Part shown: positions 7,712 through 15,917 of the stretch, piece by piece
Layout: every line of letters begins with the position of its first letter
Numbering within the stretch: position 1 is the stretch's first letter
From: Bacteroidota bacterium
GTDB taxonomy: Bacteria > Bacteroidota > Bacteroidia > Flavobacteriales > Flavobacteriaceae
Reading direction: 5' to 3'
Assembly (NCBI GenBank): GCA_009937085.1
Contig: JAACDD010000043.1
Location: forward strand, 1-28,903
Length of the DNA: 28,903 bases
Notes under the pieces: model-generated
What the model saw: only the letters and a program-made list of their open reading frames with translations
The model's database searches: none
What the model was told of the DNA's origin: nothing
Translations under genes and position numbers: made by a program

Positions 7712-7804
7712 CAAAGAAAAAATGGAATTTTAACCGATGCTATGGGAGTTCTAATGCCGATACAAAAAGTACTTTTAGCGTTATTTTTTGTCTTTGCTGT
7801 GCGT

Positions 7805-7812
7805 TATTTTTG
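7805..7812 (+). promoter_or_regulatory. -7 element for hemA operon
   Basis: TATTTTTG matches the TAnnTTTG consensus and lies 21 bases before the hemA ATG at 7834. TTTG copies occur at 7787-7790 and 7793-7796, but their spacing is shorter than usual for a -33 element. Together with the minus-strand element at 7704-7711 it makes the 158-base spacer a two-way promoter region where the AraC protein is likely to bind. Confidence 0.5.
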
Positions 7813-7833
7813 CTGTGCAACAACAAACCAAAA

Positions 7834-9069
7834 ATGCCGGCAACGGATACTTTTTATTGTGTGGGCGTTAGCTACAAAAAAGCAGATGCGTCACTAAGAG
7901 GTAAATTTAGCCTTACAACAAGCGTAATCCCTTACCTGTTTGACGATGCGCAAACACAAGGGATTTCTTCTCTAGTTGTTAGTTCTACCTGTAATAGAAC
8001 CGAAATCTATGCACAAGTAGATGACGTAGAAACATTAAAAACATTGTTGTTTAAGCATTCTGAAGGCACTAAAGAAGCGTTTGAAAAAGTTGGTATCGTT
8101 CGTAAAGGGCAAGATGCCATAATGCATTTGTTCCGTGTAGGAACAGGTTTGGACAGTCAAATATTAGGCGATTTTGAAATTATCGCCCAATTAAAGCAAA
8201 GTTTTAAGTTGTCTAAGCGAAAGAATATGTTGAGCTCGTATATGGAGCGCATGTTTAATGCAGTAATCCAAGCAAGCAAACGCATAAAAACCGAAACGGA
8301 ATTGTCATCTGGAGCAACTTCTGTTTCCTATGTTTCGGTGCGTTATATGTTGGATACCATTCCTGATTTAGACGACAAAAACATCTTGCTTTTTGGTGTT
8401 GGTAAAATTGGTCGAAATACCTGCGAAAATCTTATCAAACACACCAAAAATAATCATATCACCCTAATTAACAGAACGCGTGAACGTGCCGAAGAATTAG
8501 GTGGGAAATTTTCTATTGATGTAAAAGATTACGCTGCGCTACCCGTCGAAATTCGAAAAGCCGATGTGCTTGTTGTTGCCACAGGAGCCGAAAAACCGAC
8601 TATTGCAAAATCGATTATTCACACAGATAAACCACTACTTATTTTGGATTTATCGATGCCCAAAAATGTAAATCCAAACGTAGAGGAACTGCCAAATGTT
8701 ACATTACTGCACTTAGATGAGCTTTCCAAAATGTCTGATAAAACGCTTCTTGCGCGTCAAAAATTTGTGCCGCAAGCTGAAATAGTTATTCGCGAAGTGT
8801 TAGCGGATTTTAACGCGTGGATGGAAAGTAGAAAGTTTGCTCCTGCGATTAGTGCCGTTAAAAAATTGATGCAGAATATACAGCAAAAAGAACTGGAAGT
8901 ACAGCGTAAAAAAAATCCATCCTTGGATGAAGCACAAGCTGTAGCCGTATCCGAGCGCCTTATTCAAAAGCTTACCAACCGCATGGCAAACCAGTTGCGT
9001 GAAAGTGCCGACACTGATGAAAGTGTTAAAGCGCTGGAAACGCTTTTTAATGTTGCAACGGATGAGTAG
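7834..9069 (+). CDS. hemA: Glutamyl-tRNA reductase
   Basis: The 411-residue enzyme reduces glutamyl-tRNA(Glu) to glutamate-1-semialdehyde, the first committed step of C5-pathway heme synthesis. The catalytic cysteine is C53 in VVSSTCNRTEIYA. The signature GTGLDSQILGDFEI and the NADPH-binding motif GVGKIGRNTCENL are present, and the helical dimerisation tail fills the last 100 residues. The open frame extends upstream to 7639. However, the ATG at 7834 matches the family N-terminus (TFYCVGVSYKKADASLR), and the promoter element lies between the two. Its 3' end overlaps hemC by 8 bases (ATGAGTAG), which suggests translational coupling. The partner hemL gene is not in the window. Confidence 0.96.
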   Translation: MPATDTFYCVGVSYKKADASLRGKFSLTTSVIPYLFDDAQTQGISSLVVSSTCNRTEIYAQVDDVETLKTLLFKHSEGTKEAFEKVGIVRKGQDAIMHLFRVGTGLDSQILGDFEIIAQLKQSFKLSKRKNMLSSYMERMFNAVIQASKRIKTETELSSGATSVSYVSVRYMLDTIPDLDDKNILLFGVGKIGRNTCENLIKHTKNNHITLINRTRERAEELGGKFSIDVKDYAALPVEIRKADVLVVATGAEKPTIAKSIIHTDKPLLILDLSMPKNVNPNVEELPNVTLLHLDELSKMSDKTLLARQKFVPQAEIVIREVLADFNAWMESRKFAPAISAVKKLMQNIQQKELEVQRKKNPSLDEAQAVAVSERLIQKLTNRMANQLRESADTDESVKALETLFNVATDE

Positions 9070-9952
9070 TCCCGTTCGCATAGGAACTCGTGGCAGCGCA
9101 CTTGCGCTATGGCAGGCACGATGGGTGCAAACCATGTTAACGTCCATTGGGTTAAAAAGTGAGCTTGTTCCAATACAATCTAGCGGTGACCAACAACAAC
9201 AAAAACCACTGTATGAATTGGGTGTGCAAGGAATTTTTACCAAAGAACTTGACACTGCCTTACTTGCTGGCGATGTAGACATCGCAGTACATAGCATGAA
9301 AGATGTGCCCACCCAATTGCCGCAAGGCATAACAACGGCATTTATTCCCAAACGTGGCGCGTGGCAAGATGTAATCGTTACGAATAATTCCAACTGGGAA
9401 TCTAAGAATAACGTTATCGCAACAAGTAGCTTAAGACGTTCAGCCCAGTGGAAACATAAATATCCGTCACATACCATTACTGATATTCGAGGTAATGTGC
9501 CCACACGATTAAAAAAGCTCAGCGAATCTGATTTTGATGGAACCATCATGGCAATGGCGGGACTTTCTAGACTAGAAATGCTTCCTGAAAATAGTGTGGT
9601 TTTGGATTGGATGATTCCAGCACCCGCACAAGGTGCTATTTTGGTTACTGCATTGATAGAAAATCAAGAGCTGCTGTCTGCTCTCAACAAACTGAATCAC
9701 GAAGAAACAGCGCGTTGTGTTGAAGAGGAACGCCTTTTTTTGCGAGTCCTCGAAGGCGGATGTACTGCGCCCATTGGCGCGCATGCGCAATTAGTTGATA
9801 ATGGGATACATTTTAAGGGATCTGTCACCCAAAAAGACGGCAAAAAACAATTGGTTTTTGATGCAGTTTTTGCTTTAGATGAAAAATATATTGGGAAATC
9901 TGCTGCGGAGCAACTCCTTGCAAAAGGGGCAAAAGATGTGTTAGATGGATAA
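9062..9952 (+). CDS. hemC: Hydroxymethylbilane synthase (porphobilinogen deaminase)
   Basis: The 296-residue enzyme polymerises four porphobilinogens into hydroxymethylbilane. It has the N-terminus VRIGTRGSALALWQA, the catalytic aspartate D81 in HSMKDVPT, the arginine-rich SSLRRSAQW and DIRGNVPTRL substrate-binding segments, and C234 in LEGGCTAPIGAHA. C234 is the cysteine that carries the dipyrromethane cofactor. The ATG at 9062 inside the hemA stop region was chosen because it directly precedes the conserved N-terminus; the frame is open further upstream but within hemA. It overlaps hemD by 8 bases (ATGGATAA). Length is slightly short but within the family range. Confidence 0.96.
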   Translation: MSSPVRIGTRGSALALWQARWVQTMLTSIGLKSELVPIQSSGDQQQQKPLYELGVQGIFTKELDTALLAGDVDIAVHSMKDVPTQLPQGITTAFIPKRGAWQDVIVTNNSNWESKNNVIATSSLRRSAQWKHKYPSHTITDIRGNVPTRLKKLSESDFDGTIMAMAGLSRLEMLPENSVVLDWMIPAPAQGAILVTALIENQELLSALNKLNHEETARCVEEERLFLRVLEGGCTAPIGAHAQLVDNGIHFKGSVTQKDGKKQLVFDAVFALDEKYIGKSAAEQLLAKGAKDVLDG

Positions 9953-10616
9953 GCCATTCATTTTATCGACCAAAACCTTACCCAGTTTGTTAAGAGAACG
10001 GATTGTTCAAAACGGATTGGCGTATATGGAGTATAACGCGATTCGCATTTTACCCGTACATTTTGAACTTCCTACGCCAGCAGATTACGTGATTTTTAGC
10101 AGTCAAAATGCGACAAAAGCTGTACTTAATAAAGCACATAATTTGCTCGACACGCAAGTACTTTGTGTGGGAAAGCAGTCCGAAAAACTACTTTTGGAAA
10201 AAAACATAAAACCGCTTAAAACTGCTCAAAACATGTCTGTTTTGATTGATTTTATTCAAAAATTGGATAAAAATGATCGTTTTTTGCATTTTTGTGGAAA
10301 TCGAAGATTACCTGTTTTAGCCAATAAAATGAAGGATTGGAAGTGCAATTTTCGTGAGGTTGTAGTGTATCAAACGGAACTTACAAATACAAAAATTGAG
10401 GCCGCTCCAGACGCCATCCTTTTCTTTAGCCCAAGCGGCGTTGAAAGCCATCAAAATCAAAATGATATCACAAATGCACACTGTTTTTGTATTGGCAACA
10501 CAACGGCAACTGCTTTTAAGCAGACGCCAAAATCAATTCAAGCAGTAAAAAACGCAAGTATGGAACAGGTTGTTGCAAAGGCCATTCATTACTTTAAATT
10601 ATCACAGCATGCTTAA
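9945..10616 (+). CDS. hemD: Uroporphyrinogen-III synthase
   Basis: The 223-residue protein has the poorly conserved HemD sequence type, recognised from its pattern and position between hemC and hemE. It begins FILSTKTLPSL and has the domain-crossing segment ADYVIFSSQNATKAVL. The second-half signatures CGNRRLPVLANKM and VVVYQTEL are followed by DAILFFSPSGVESHQ. HemD cyclises hydroxymethylbilane to uroporphyrinogen III. The protein is short compared with the usual 240-270 residues, mainly at the N-terminus of the first domain. No frameshift is visible. It overlaps hemE by 8 bases (ATGCTTAA). Confidence 0.9.
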   Translation: MDKPFILSTKTLPSLLRERIVQNGLAYMEYNAIRILPVHFELPTPADYVIFSSQNATKAVLNKAHNLLDTQVLCVGKQSEKLLLEKNIKPLKTAQNMSVLIDFIQKLDKNDRFLHFCGNRRLPVLANKMKDWKCNFREVVVYQTELTNTKIEAAPDAILFFSPSGVESHQNQNDITNAHCFCIGNTTATAFKQTPKSIQAVKNASMEQVVAKAIHYFKLSQHA

Positions 10617-11634
10617 AAATGACTTATTTCTTCGTGCACTCAATGGGGAGGCATTATCAAGACCGCCCGTGTGGATGATGCGACAAGCAGGACGCTACCT
10701 GCCTGATTTTATGAAACTTAAGGCAAAATATGACTTTTTTACACGTTGCCGCACACCCGAATTAGCTACTGAAATTACCGTCATGCCCATAGACCAAGTA
10801 GGAACAGATGCTGCCATTTTATTTTCGGATATTTTGGTCGTGCCACAAGCAATGGACATAACGGTAGAAATGAAAGATGGTATTGGGCCCTGGCTACCGA
10901 ATCCGATTCGCAACAGTAAAGATGTTGGAAATGTAGTTGTGCCTGATGTTGAAGATCGATTACATTACGTTATGGAAGCGGTAAAACAAACCAAATTAGC
11001 GTTGGATAATCGCGTTCCTCTTATTGGTTTTGCCGGCTCCCCGTGGACCATTTTGTGTTATGCAGTACAGGGCCAAGGATCCAAGAATTTTGACTTGGCA
11101 AAAGGGTTTTGCTTTTCGCAGCCAGAAGCAGCACATCAATTGCTTCAAAAAATTACTGATACCACCATTGCATACTTAAAAGCAAAAGTACGTGCTGGCG
11201 TTGATGCCGTACAACTTTTTGATTCTTGGGGCGGTATGCTCGGTGAAGCAGATTATCAAACGTTTTCCTGGCAGTATATGCAGCAAATTATAGATGCGCT
11301 TAAAGAAGAAACCAAAGTCATTGCCTTTGCGAAAGGCTGTTGGTTTGCCTTGCCTACTATGGCACGCTCTGGCGCGCATGCGCTTGGAGTAGATTGGACC
11401 TGCTCGGCACGAAATGCACGCTATTTATCAGGCGGACAAATTACACTTCAAGGGAATTTTGACCCATCGAGGTTGCTATCGCCAATTCCAGAGATTGAAA
11501 AAATGGCAAAAAATATGGTAGATGCGTTTGGAACGCAACACTATATTGCCAATTTGGGGCATGGTATATTGCCAAATATCCCTGTTGATCACGCCAAAGC
11601 TTTTGTAAATGCCATAAAATCTTACAACGCTTAG
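10609..11634 (+). CDS. hemE: Uroporphyrinogen decarboxylase
   Basis: The 341-residue enzyme decarboxylates uroporphyrinogen III to coproporphyrinogen III. The N-terminal signature RPPVWMMRQAGRYLP (R25 and R29 bind substrate carboxylates) and the catalytic aspartate D74 in ILFSDILVVP are intact. GFAGSPWTILCYAVQG is the second family signature, and LGHGILPNIPVDHAK is the C-terminal one. The ATG at 10609 lies inside the hemD stop overlap and matches the family start; an in-frame upstream ATG at 10570 lies within hemD. Length is normal. It is separated by 3 bases from hemF. Confidence 0.97.
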   Translation: MLKNDLFLRALNGEALSRPPVWMMRQAGRYLPDFMKLKAKYDFFTRCRTPELATEITVMPIDQVGTDAAILFSDILVVPQAMDITVEMKDGIGPWLPNPIRNSKDVGNVVVPDVEDRLHYVMEAVKQTKLALDNRVPLIGFAGSPWTILCYAVQGQGSKNFDLAKGFCFSQPEAAHQLLQKITDTTIAYLKAKVRAGVDAVQLFDSWGGMLGEADYQTFSWQYMQQIIDALKEETKVIAFAKGCWFALPTMARSGAHALGVDWTCSARNARYLSGGQITLQGNFDPSRLLSPIPEIEKMAKNMVDAFGTQHYIANLGHGILPNIPVDHAKAFVNAIKSYNA

Positions 11635-11637
11635 ACC

Positions 11638-12540
11638 ATGAAATCCCAATTCACCACATATATCAAAGACCTTCAAAATCGCATCACAACTGCGTTAGCG
11701 CAAGAAGATGGCTTGGCGCTTTTCCGTGAGGACAAGTGGCAACGTGAAGGCGGTGGTGGTGGAAGAACACGTGTTATTGAAAATGGAAGCGTTTTTGAAA
11801 AAGGAGGCGTAAACATCTCAGAAGTTTTTGGCTCGCTTCCTGAGTCCATGCAAAAACAATTGGGCGTTTCACACACCGATTTTTTCGCCTGTGGCATAAG
11901 TTTAGTACTACATCCCAAAAATCCGATGGTGCCAACAGTTCATGCCAACTTTAGATATTTTGAACTGTATGACGGCGATAAAAACGTTGTAGACCAATGG
12001 TTCGGTGGTGGTTTAGATCTAACACCCTATTATTTGTTTGAAGAAGATGCCGCGCTTTTTCATGGTGTTTGCAAGGCGGCTTGCGATGCACACGACGCTA
12101 GCTTTTATACAGATTACAAAAAGAAATGTGACGCCTATTTTTGGAATCACCATCGTGATGAAGCACGTGGTATAGGAGGCTTGTTTTTTGATTATTGCCG
12201 CCCTAACGAAGTGCATGATTTAGCATCGTGGTATGCGTTTATAACCCAAATGGGCGATGCATTCCTTGACGCTTATCTACCTATCGTACAAAAACGAAAA
12301 ATACTTCCATACACTGACGAACAACGGCAATGGCAAGAAATTAGACGCGGTAGATATGTAGAGTTTAATCTGGTTCACGATAAAGGCACGCTGTTTGGCC
12401 TCAAAACAAAAGGGCGTATTGAAAGTATTTTGATGAGCTTACCGCCAACCGTTCAATGGGTGTATGACGTACAGCCAAAAGAAAACACTGAAGAAGCAAA
12501 ACTGATAACCGTTCTAAAAAATCCCAAAACCTGGGTGTAG
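11638..12540 (+). CDS. hemF: Oxygen-dependent coproporphyrinogen III oxidase
   Basis: The 300-residue protein is the aerobic coproporphyrinogen III oxidase, which makes protoporphyrinogen IX using oxygen. It shows the glycine-rich loop WQREGGGGGRTRVIENG near residues 34-50, the signature HANFRYFEL at 102-110, WFGGGLDLTPYY at 121-132, and the C-terminal GRYVEFNLVHDKGT segment. Length is normal. A HemF in the operon points to an aerobic lifestyle; the oxygen-independent HemN type is not encoded in the window. Only 3 bases separate it from hemE and from hemB, so all six genes are one transcription unit. Confidence 0.97.
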   Translation: MKSQFTTYIKDLQNRITTALAQEDGLALFREDKWQREGGGGGRTRVIENGSVFEKGGVNISEVFGSLPESMQKQLGVSHTDFFACGISLVLHPKNPMVPTVHANFRYFELYDGDKNVVDQWFGGGLDLTPYYLFEEDAALFHGVCKAACDAHDASFYTDYKKKCDAYFWNHHRDEARGIGGLFFDYCRPNEVHDLASWYAFITQMGDAFLDAYLPIVQKRKILPYTDEQRQWQEIRRGRYVEFNLVHDKGTLFGLKTKGRIESILMSLPPTVQWVYDVQPKENTEEAKLITVLKNPKTWV

Positions 12541-12543
12541 CAT

Positions 12544-13518
12544 ATGATGTATCCTCTTTATAGAAATCGACGAATAAGAAGCAGCGCGGCCATGCGTGAT
12601 TTAGTTCGTGAAACAACACTTACTGCAAACGACTTTATGGTGCCGCTTTTTATTGTAGAAGGCACAAAAACGAAAACAGAAATCCCTTCAATGCCGGACT
12701 ATTTTAGGTTTAGTCTTGACCTTGCAACTGCAGAGGCTAAGCGCCTTTATGACTTGGGCGTAAAAGGCGTATTGCTTTTTGTAAAAGTTGCTGATGCGGA
12801 AAAAGATAATACAGGATTGGCTGCGCTAAACCCAGACGGCCTGATGCAACGCAGCATTCGCGCCATCAAAAAGGCTGTTCCTGAATTGGTTGTTGCTACT
12901 GATGTGGCATTGGATCCCTTTTCTAGCTATGGACACGATGGTATTGTAAAAGATGATAAAATTTTAAACGACGCAACAGTGGCAGTCTTAACAAAAATGG
13001 CGCTTAGTCATGCCGAATGTGGCGCCGATATTGTTGCGCCAAGTGATATGATGGATGGACGTGTTTTGGCCATTCGTCAGGGGTTAGAAAAGGCGGGGTA
13101 TGTAAATACCGTTATTATGAGCTATAGTGCCAAATACGCTTCTGCTTTTTACGGTCCATTCCGTGATGCGCTCGACTCTGCACCTGGTTTTGGCGATAAA
13201 AAAACCTATCAAATGGATGTGGCAAATCGCAAAGAAGCACTCGTTGAGGCAGCCCGTGATGTTGAAGAAGGAGCAGATATTGTTATGGTAAAACCGGGTA
13301 TGGCTTACTTGGATATTGTCCGGGATTTGGCAAATGAAATACAAGTGCCCATTGCGGTATATCAAGTTAGCGGTGAATATGCCATGCTAAAAGCTGCTGC
13401 TGAAAAAGGATGGTTAGACCACGATACCGTGATGCTTGAACAACTTATGGCGTTTAAGCGTGCAGGCGCTTCCATCATTATTTCCTATCATGCAGAACAA
13501 GCGTTGAAACTCCTGTAA
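12544..13518 (+). CDS. hemB: Porphobilinogen synthase (ALA dehydratase)
   Basis: The 324-residue enzyme condenses two 5-aminolevulinates to porphobilinogen. The Schiff-base lysines are K197 (MSYSAKYASAFYGPFRDA) and K250 (MVKPGMAYLD). The metal loop reads TDVALDPFSSYGHDGI, with aspartates D120, D124 and D132 where zinc-type enzymes have cysteines. This matches the zinc-independent, magnesium-activated class typified by Pseudomonas aeruginosa. Two adjacent ATGs (12544 and 12547) could serve as start. Although it acts second in the pathway, it is last in the operon. The stretch downstream, 13519-13564, carries no visible terminator. Confidence 0.97.
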   Translation: MMYPLYRNRRIRSSAAMRDLVRETTLTANDFMVPLFIVEGTKTKTEIPSMPDYFRFSLDLATAEAKRLYDLGVKGVLLFVKVADAEKDNTGLAALNPDGLMQRSIRAIKKAVPELVVATDVALDPFSSYGHDGIVKDDKILNDATVAVLTKMALSHAECGADIVAPSDMMDGRVLAIRQGLEKAGYVNTVIMSYSAKYASAFYGPFRDALDSAPGFGDKKTYQMDVANRKEALVEAARDVEEGADIVMVKPGMAYLDIVRDLANEIQVPIAVYQVSGEYAMLKAAAEKGWLDHDTVMLEQLMAFKRAGASIIISYHAEQALKLL

Positions 13519-13564
13519 TAGTATCAAAAACATAAAATTTCGTACTTTCCCCTGAAAATCTTAC

Positions 13565-14737
13565 ATGAAAAAACTACTAGCGACCCTTAAAGTTATTGCA
13601 TTTGCACTTGTGATTTTTATTGCTTTGCTATTTGTATCGGGTTACGGCTACCTGCTAGAATTAGGCCTAAAAGTCGTTGAGTTGGGCAAAACAACTGCGG
13701 GGCTTGAAGATTATATTCATTTCGATGTGCGTGAAATCCCTAAAAGCGATACGTCTCAGCCTTGGGCAATTCATACAAATTACAACAATGTTCCTGCTAC
13801 AGAAACCCTAAAAAAGCTACACGAAGATCATAAAACTGTGGCGTTTCTTGTCATCAAAAACGACTCCATTTGGCACGAACAATACTTTGATGGATTTGAT
13901 AAAAGCAGCAAAACCAATTCGTTTTCAATGGTAAAAACGATTGTAGCAGCATCGCTGGAAAAAGCAATAAAGGAAGGCCATGTAAAAAGTTATGACCAAA
14001 AAGCAAAAGACTTTTTGCCGTGGTTAAAAGGCGCATATGCCGATAAAATGACTGTTGGGAATTTGGCAACCATGTCTTCTGGATTAGATTGGAAAGAAGA
14101 TTACGACAACTTACTCACCATCACGCCGCGCACCTATATTACACGTGACATCACGCGAGTGATGAAAACCATTCCCATCAAAAATGAGCCGGGCAAACGA
14201 TTTGTATATCAAAGTGGAAGCACGCAACTACTTTCTTTGGTATTGACGGAAGCCACTGGAGAAACCATTTCCGATTTAGTACGTCGCTATTTTTGGAATC
14301 CCCTTGGCGCACAGGCAGATGCAAACTGGCGCTTAGACTCTGCTAAAAAAGGTGTTGAAAAATCGTATTGTTGTTTTAATTCCAATGCGCGCGACTACGC
14401 GCGTTTTGCTGGGTTATTTAAAAATGATGGCGTTTGGAACGGAGCACAACTCCTTAGCCCTGAATATGTGAAAAACGCCACTATGCCACAATTTGAAAAT
14501 GGCAATGACTACGGCTATGGCTGGTGGTTAGGGTCACATATGGGCAAACGCTTTTTTAGTATGCGTGGGCACAACGGTCAGTACGCCATTGTATTTCCTG
14601 AGGAAGATGTAATTATAGTCCGTTTGGGTCACGAACAACTCCCAGATCTTCCGGGCGTACGCCATTCTGCAGATTATTTGGGCTATATGGAAGAAGCCTT
14701 TGCAATGTTAGCCTATGAAAACGCATCAACCCCTTGA
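13565..14737 (+). CDS. Membrane-anchored serine hydrolase (class C beta-lactamase fold)
   Basis: The 390-residue protein has an N-terminal hydrophobic helix (residues 8-30) that should anchor it with the catalytic domain outside the cytoplasmic membrane. The active site of the beta-lactamase/transpeptidase-like superfamily is visible: nucleophile S121 in SMVK with K124, Y215 in VYQSGSTQ, and H336-N-G338 in RGHNGQ. The YQS triad instead of YxN resembles EstB-like esterases and other non-lactamase members. The substrate is unknown. A near-match -7 box (TACTTTCC) lies just upstream. It overlaps the downstream exonuclease gene by 23 bases, so the two are probably co-expressed. Confidence 0.87.
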   Translation: MKKLLATLKVIAFALVIFIALLFVSGYGYLLELGLKVVELGKTTAGLEDYIHFDVREIPKSDTSQPWAIHTNYNNVPATETLKKLHEDHKTVAFLVIKNDSIWHEQYFDGFDKSSKTNSFSMVKTIVAASLEKAIKEGHVKSYDQKAKDFLPWLKGAYADKMTVGNLATMSSGLDWKEDYDNLLTITPRTYITRDITRVMKTIPIKNEPGKRFVYQSGSTQLLSLVLTEATGETISDLVRRYFWNPLGAQADANWRLDSAKKGVEKSYCCFNSNARDYARFAGLFKNDGVWNGAQLLSPEYVKNATMPQFENGNDYGYGWWLGSHMGKRFFSMRGHNGQYAIVFPEEDVIIVRLGHEQLPDLPGVRHSADYLGYMEEAFAMLAYENASTP

Positions 14738-15443
14738 ACATATCCTTTTTTTGGATATCGAAACGGTTCCTGAACAACCAAGTTTTAACCTCCTTGATGC
14801 CGAAACACAAGAATTGTTTGATGCCAAAACGGTTTATAAACGTAAAGCAGACGAACTAACCGCCGCGGAATACTACGGACACGCAGGTATTTGGGCAGAG
14901 TTTGGCAAAATTGTCTGCATTTCTGTTGGATATCTTACCCATACCTCAGACGGAAGGCAATTTAGAATACGAAGTTTTTCGGGAGAAGAATACCAACTTC
15001 TAAAGGCATTTAAAGCATTGTTAGATCATCATTTTTCTTCGCAGCACAATAGGCTTTGTGCGCACAACGGCAAAGAATTTGACTTTCCCTTTTTGGCAAG
15101 ACGTATGCTGAAACATCAATTGGCGTTGCCCTTACTGTTACAGCTTATGGGCAAAAAACCCTGGGAAGTACCGCATCTTGATACGTTAGAGCTTTGGAAA
15201 TTTGGCGACTATAAACACTACACTTCCTTAAAGTTACTGGCGCATTTCTTTGGCATTCCTTCGCCCAAAGACGATATAGACGGCTCAGACGTGAGGCGTG
15301 TGTACTACGAGGAACATGACGTAAGCCGTATAGTGCGTTACTGTGAAAAAGATGTAGTAACATTAACACAAGTCTATTTAAAGCTTACACTACAACCCCC
15401 ACTTCACGAAAGTGAAATCGTTTCTGTCTCAGAAGACGATTAA
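14715..15443 (+). CDS. PolB-like 3'-5' exonuclease (DEDDy family)
   Basis: The 242-residue protein has the three exonuclease motifs of the DnaQ/PolB superfamily: ExoI D14-I-E16 in LFLDIETVP, ExoII LCAHNGKEFDFPFL with D123, and ExoIII Y209-C-E-K-D213, which is the DEDDy arrangement. There is no polymerase domain. Free-standing proteins of this type are common in Bacteroidota and are predicted to degrade or edit nucleic acid 3' ends. The start at 14715 lies within the preceding gene and directly precedes the ExoI strand by about 10 residues, as in relatives. Exact substrate and role are unknown. Confidence 0.88.
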   Translation: MKTHQPLEHILFLDIETVPEQPSFNLLDAETQELFDAKTVYKRKADELTAAEYYGHAGIWAEFGKIVCISVGYLTHTSDGRQFRIRSFSGEEYQLLKAFKALLDHHFSSQHNRLCAHNGKEFDFPFLARRMLKHQLALPLLLQLMGKKPWEVPHLDTLELWKFGDYKHYTSLKLLAHFFGIPSPKDDIDGSDVRRVYYEEHDVSRIVRYCEKDVVTLTQVYLKLTLQPPLHESEIVSVSEDD

Positions 15444-15457
15444 CCGCCTTAATTCTG

Positions 15458-15465
15458 TATTTTTG
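15458..15465 (+). promoter_or_regulatory. -7 element upstream of the four-helix membrane gene
   Basis: TATTTTTG matches TAnnTTTG exactly and stands 16 bases before the ATG at 15482, in the 38-base gap after the exonuclease gene. No clear -33 partner is seen. Confidence 0.5.
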
Positions 15466-15481
15466 TGGTAACACATTTATT

Positions 15482-15913
15482 ATGGATATCATTCTTTCTT
15501 TACATTCACGTCTTGCTTATGTAGTGCTTACCGTGTTGGTACTGGCACTTTTAAACGGTTTTTGGGGCTTGTTGGCGAAGCGTAGCTTTGGCAATCGCGA
15601 TCTTCGCCTTTCGCTTTTTGCGCTCATTTTTTCACACATTCAGCTGTTAATAGGGCTAACCTCTTATTTCGTTTCTCCTTATTTTTCTGCTTGGGAAAAT
15701 GGCATGGGTGCCGTGATGAAAGACAGCACACTACGCTTGTTTTTGGTGGAGCATCCCACTACAAATATCTTGGCCATTGTACTTATTACCATGGGGTGGT
15801 CGTTACATAAGAAAGCGACTACTGATAGCAAGAAGTTCTTTAGAATTGCTGTTTTCTACGGATTAGGAACCTTGTTGTTGTTGAGTAGAATTCCTTGGGA
15901 GCAATGGCTATAA
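15482..15913 (+). CDS. Four-helix membrane protein with conserved-looking histidines
   Basis: The 143-residue protein has four hydrophobic segments (about 9-31, 42-65, 91-107 and 120-136). Histidines H8, H52 and H91 are placed at or near helix starts, plus H109. The general look (HIQLLIGLTSYFVSP, then HPTTNILAIVLITMGW) recalls small b-type cytochrome-like proteins of Bacteroidota and the half-units of CtaA/Cox15-type heme proteins. I cannot assign a family with certainty. Heme binding would fit the neighbourhood but is inference from histidine spacing only. It is followed by a strong hairpin, which suggests the end of a transcript. Confidence 0.7.
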   Translation: MDIILSLHSRLAYVVLTVLVLALLNGFWGLLAKRSFGNRDLRLSLFALIFSHIQLLIGLTSYFVSPYFSAWENGMGAVMKDSTLRLFLVEHPTTNILAIVLITMGWSLHKKATTDSKKFFRIAVFYGLGTLLLLSRIPWEQWL

Positions 15914-15917
15914 AAGA

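Noticed and set aside
7639..7833. In-frame N-terminal extension of hemA by 65 codons
   Set aside because: It crosses the regulator's start codon and contains the TATTTTTG promoter element. The peptide is cysteine-rich and unlike the family, which begins at TFYCVGVSYKK.
8800..9549. Long minus-strand open frame of 249 codons
   Set aside because: It lies antisense to hemA and hemC, both of which have intact catalytic motifs across the region. The translated peptide resembles no protein pattern.
9775..11383. Shared 14-base sequence TGGCGCGCATGCGC in hemC (9775-9788) and hemE (11370-11383)
   Set aside because: Both copies encode Gly-Ala-His-Ala within conserved parts of unrelated enzymes. This fits coincidence of codon use rather than a dispersed repeat or uptake signal.
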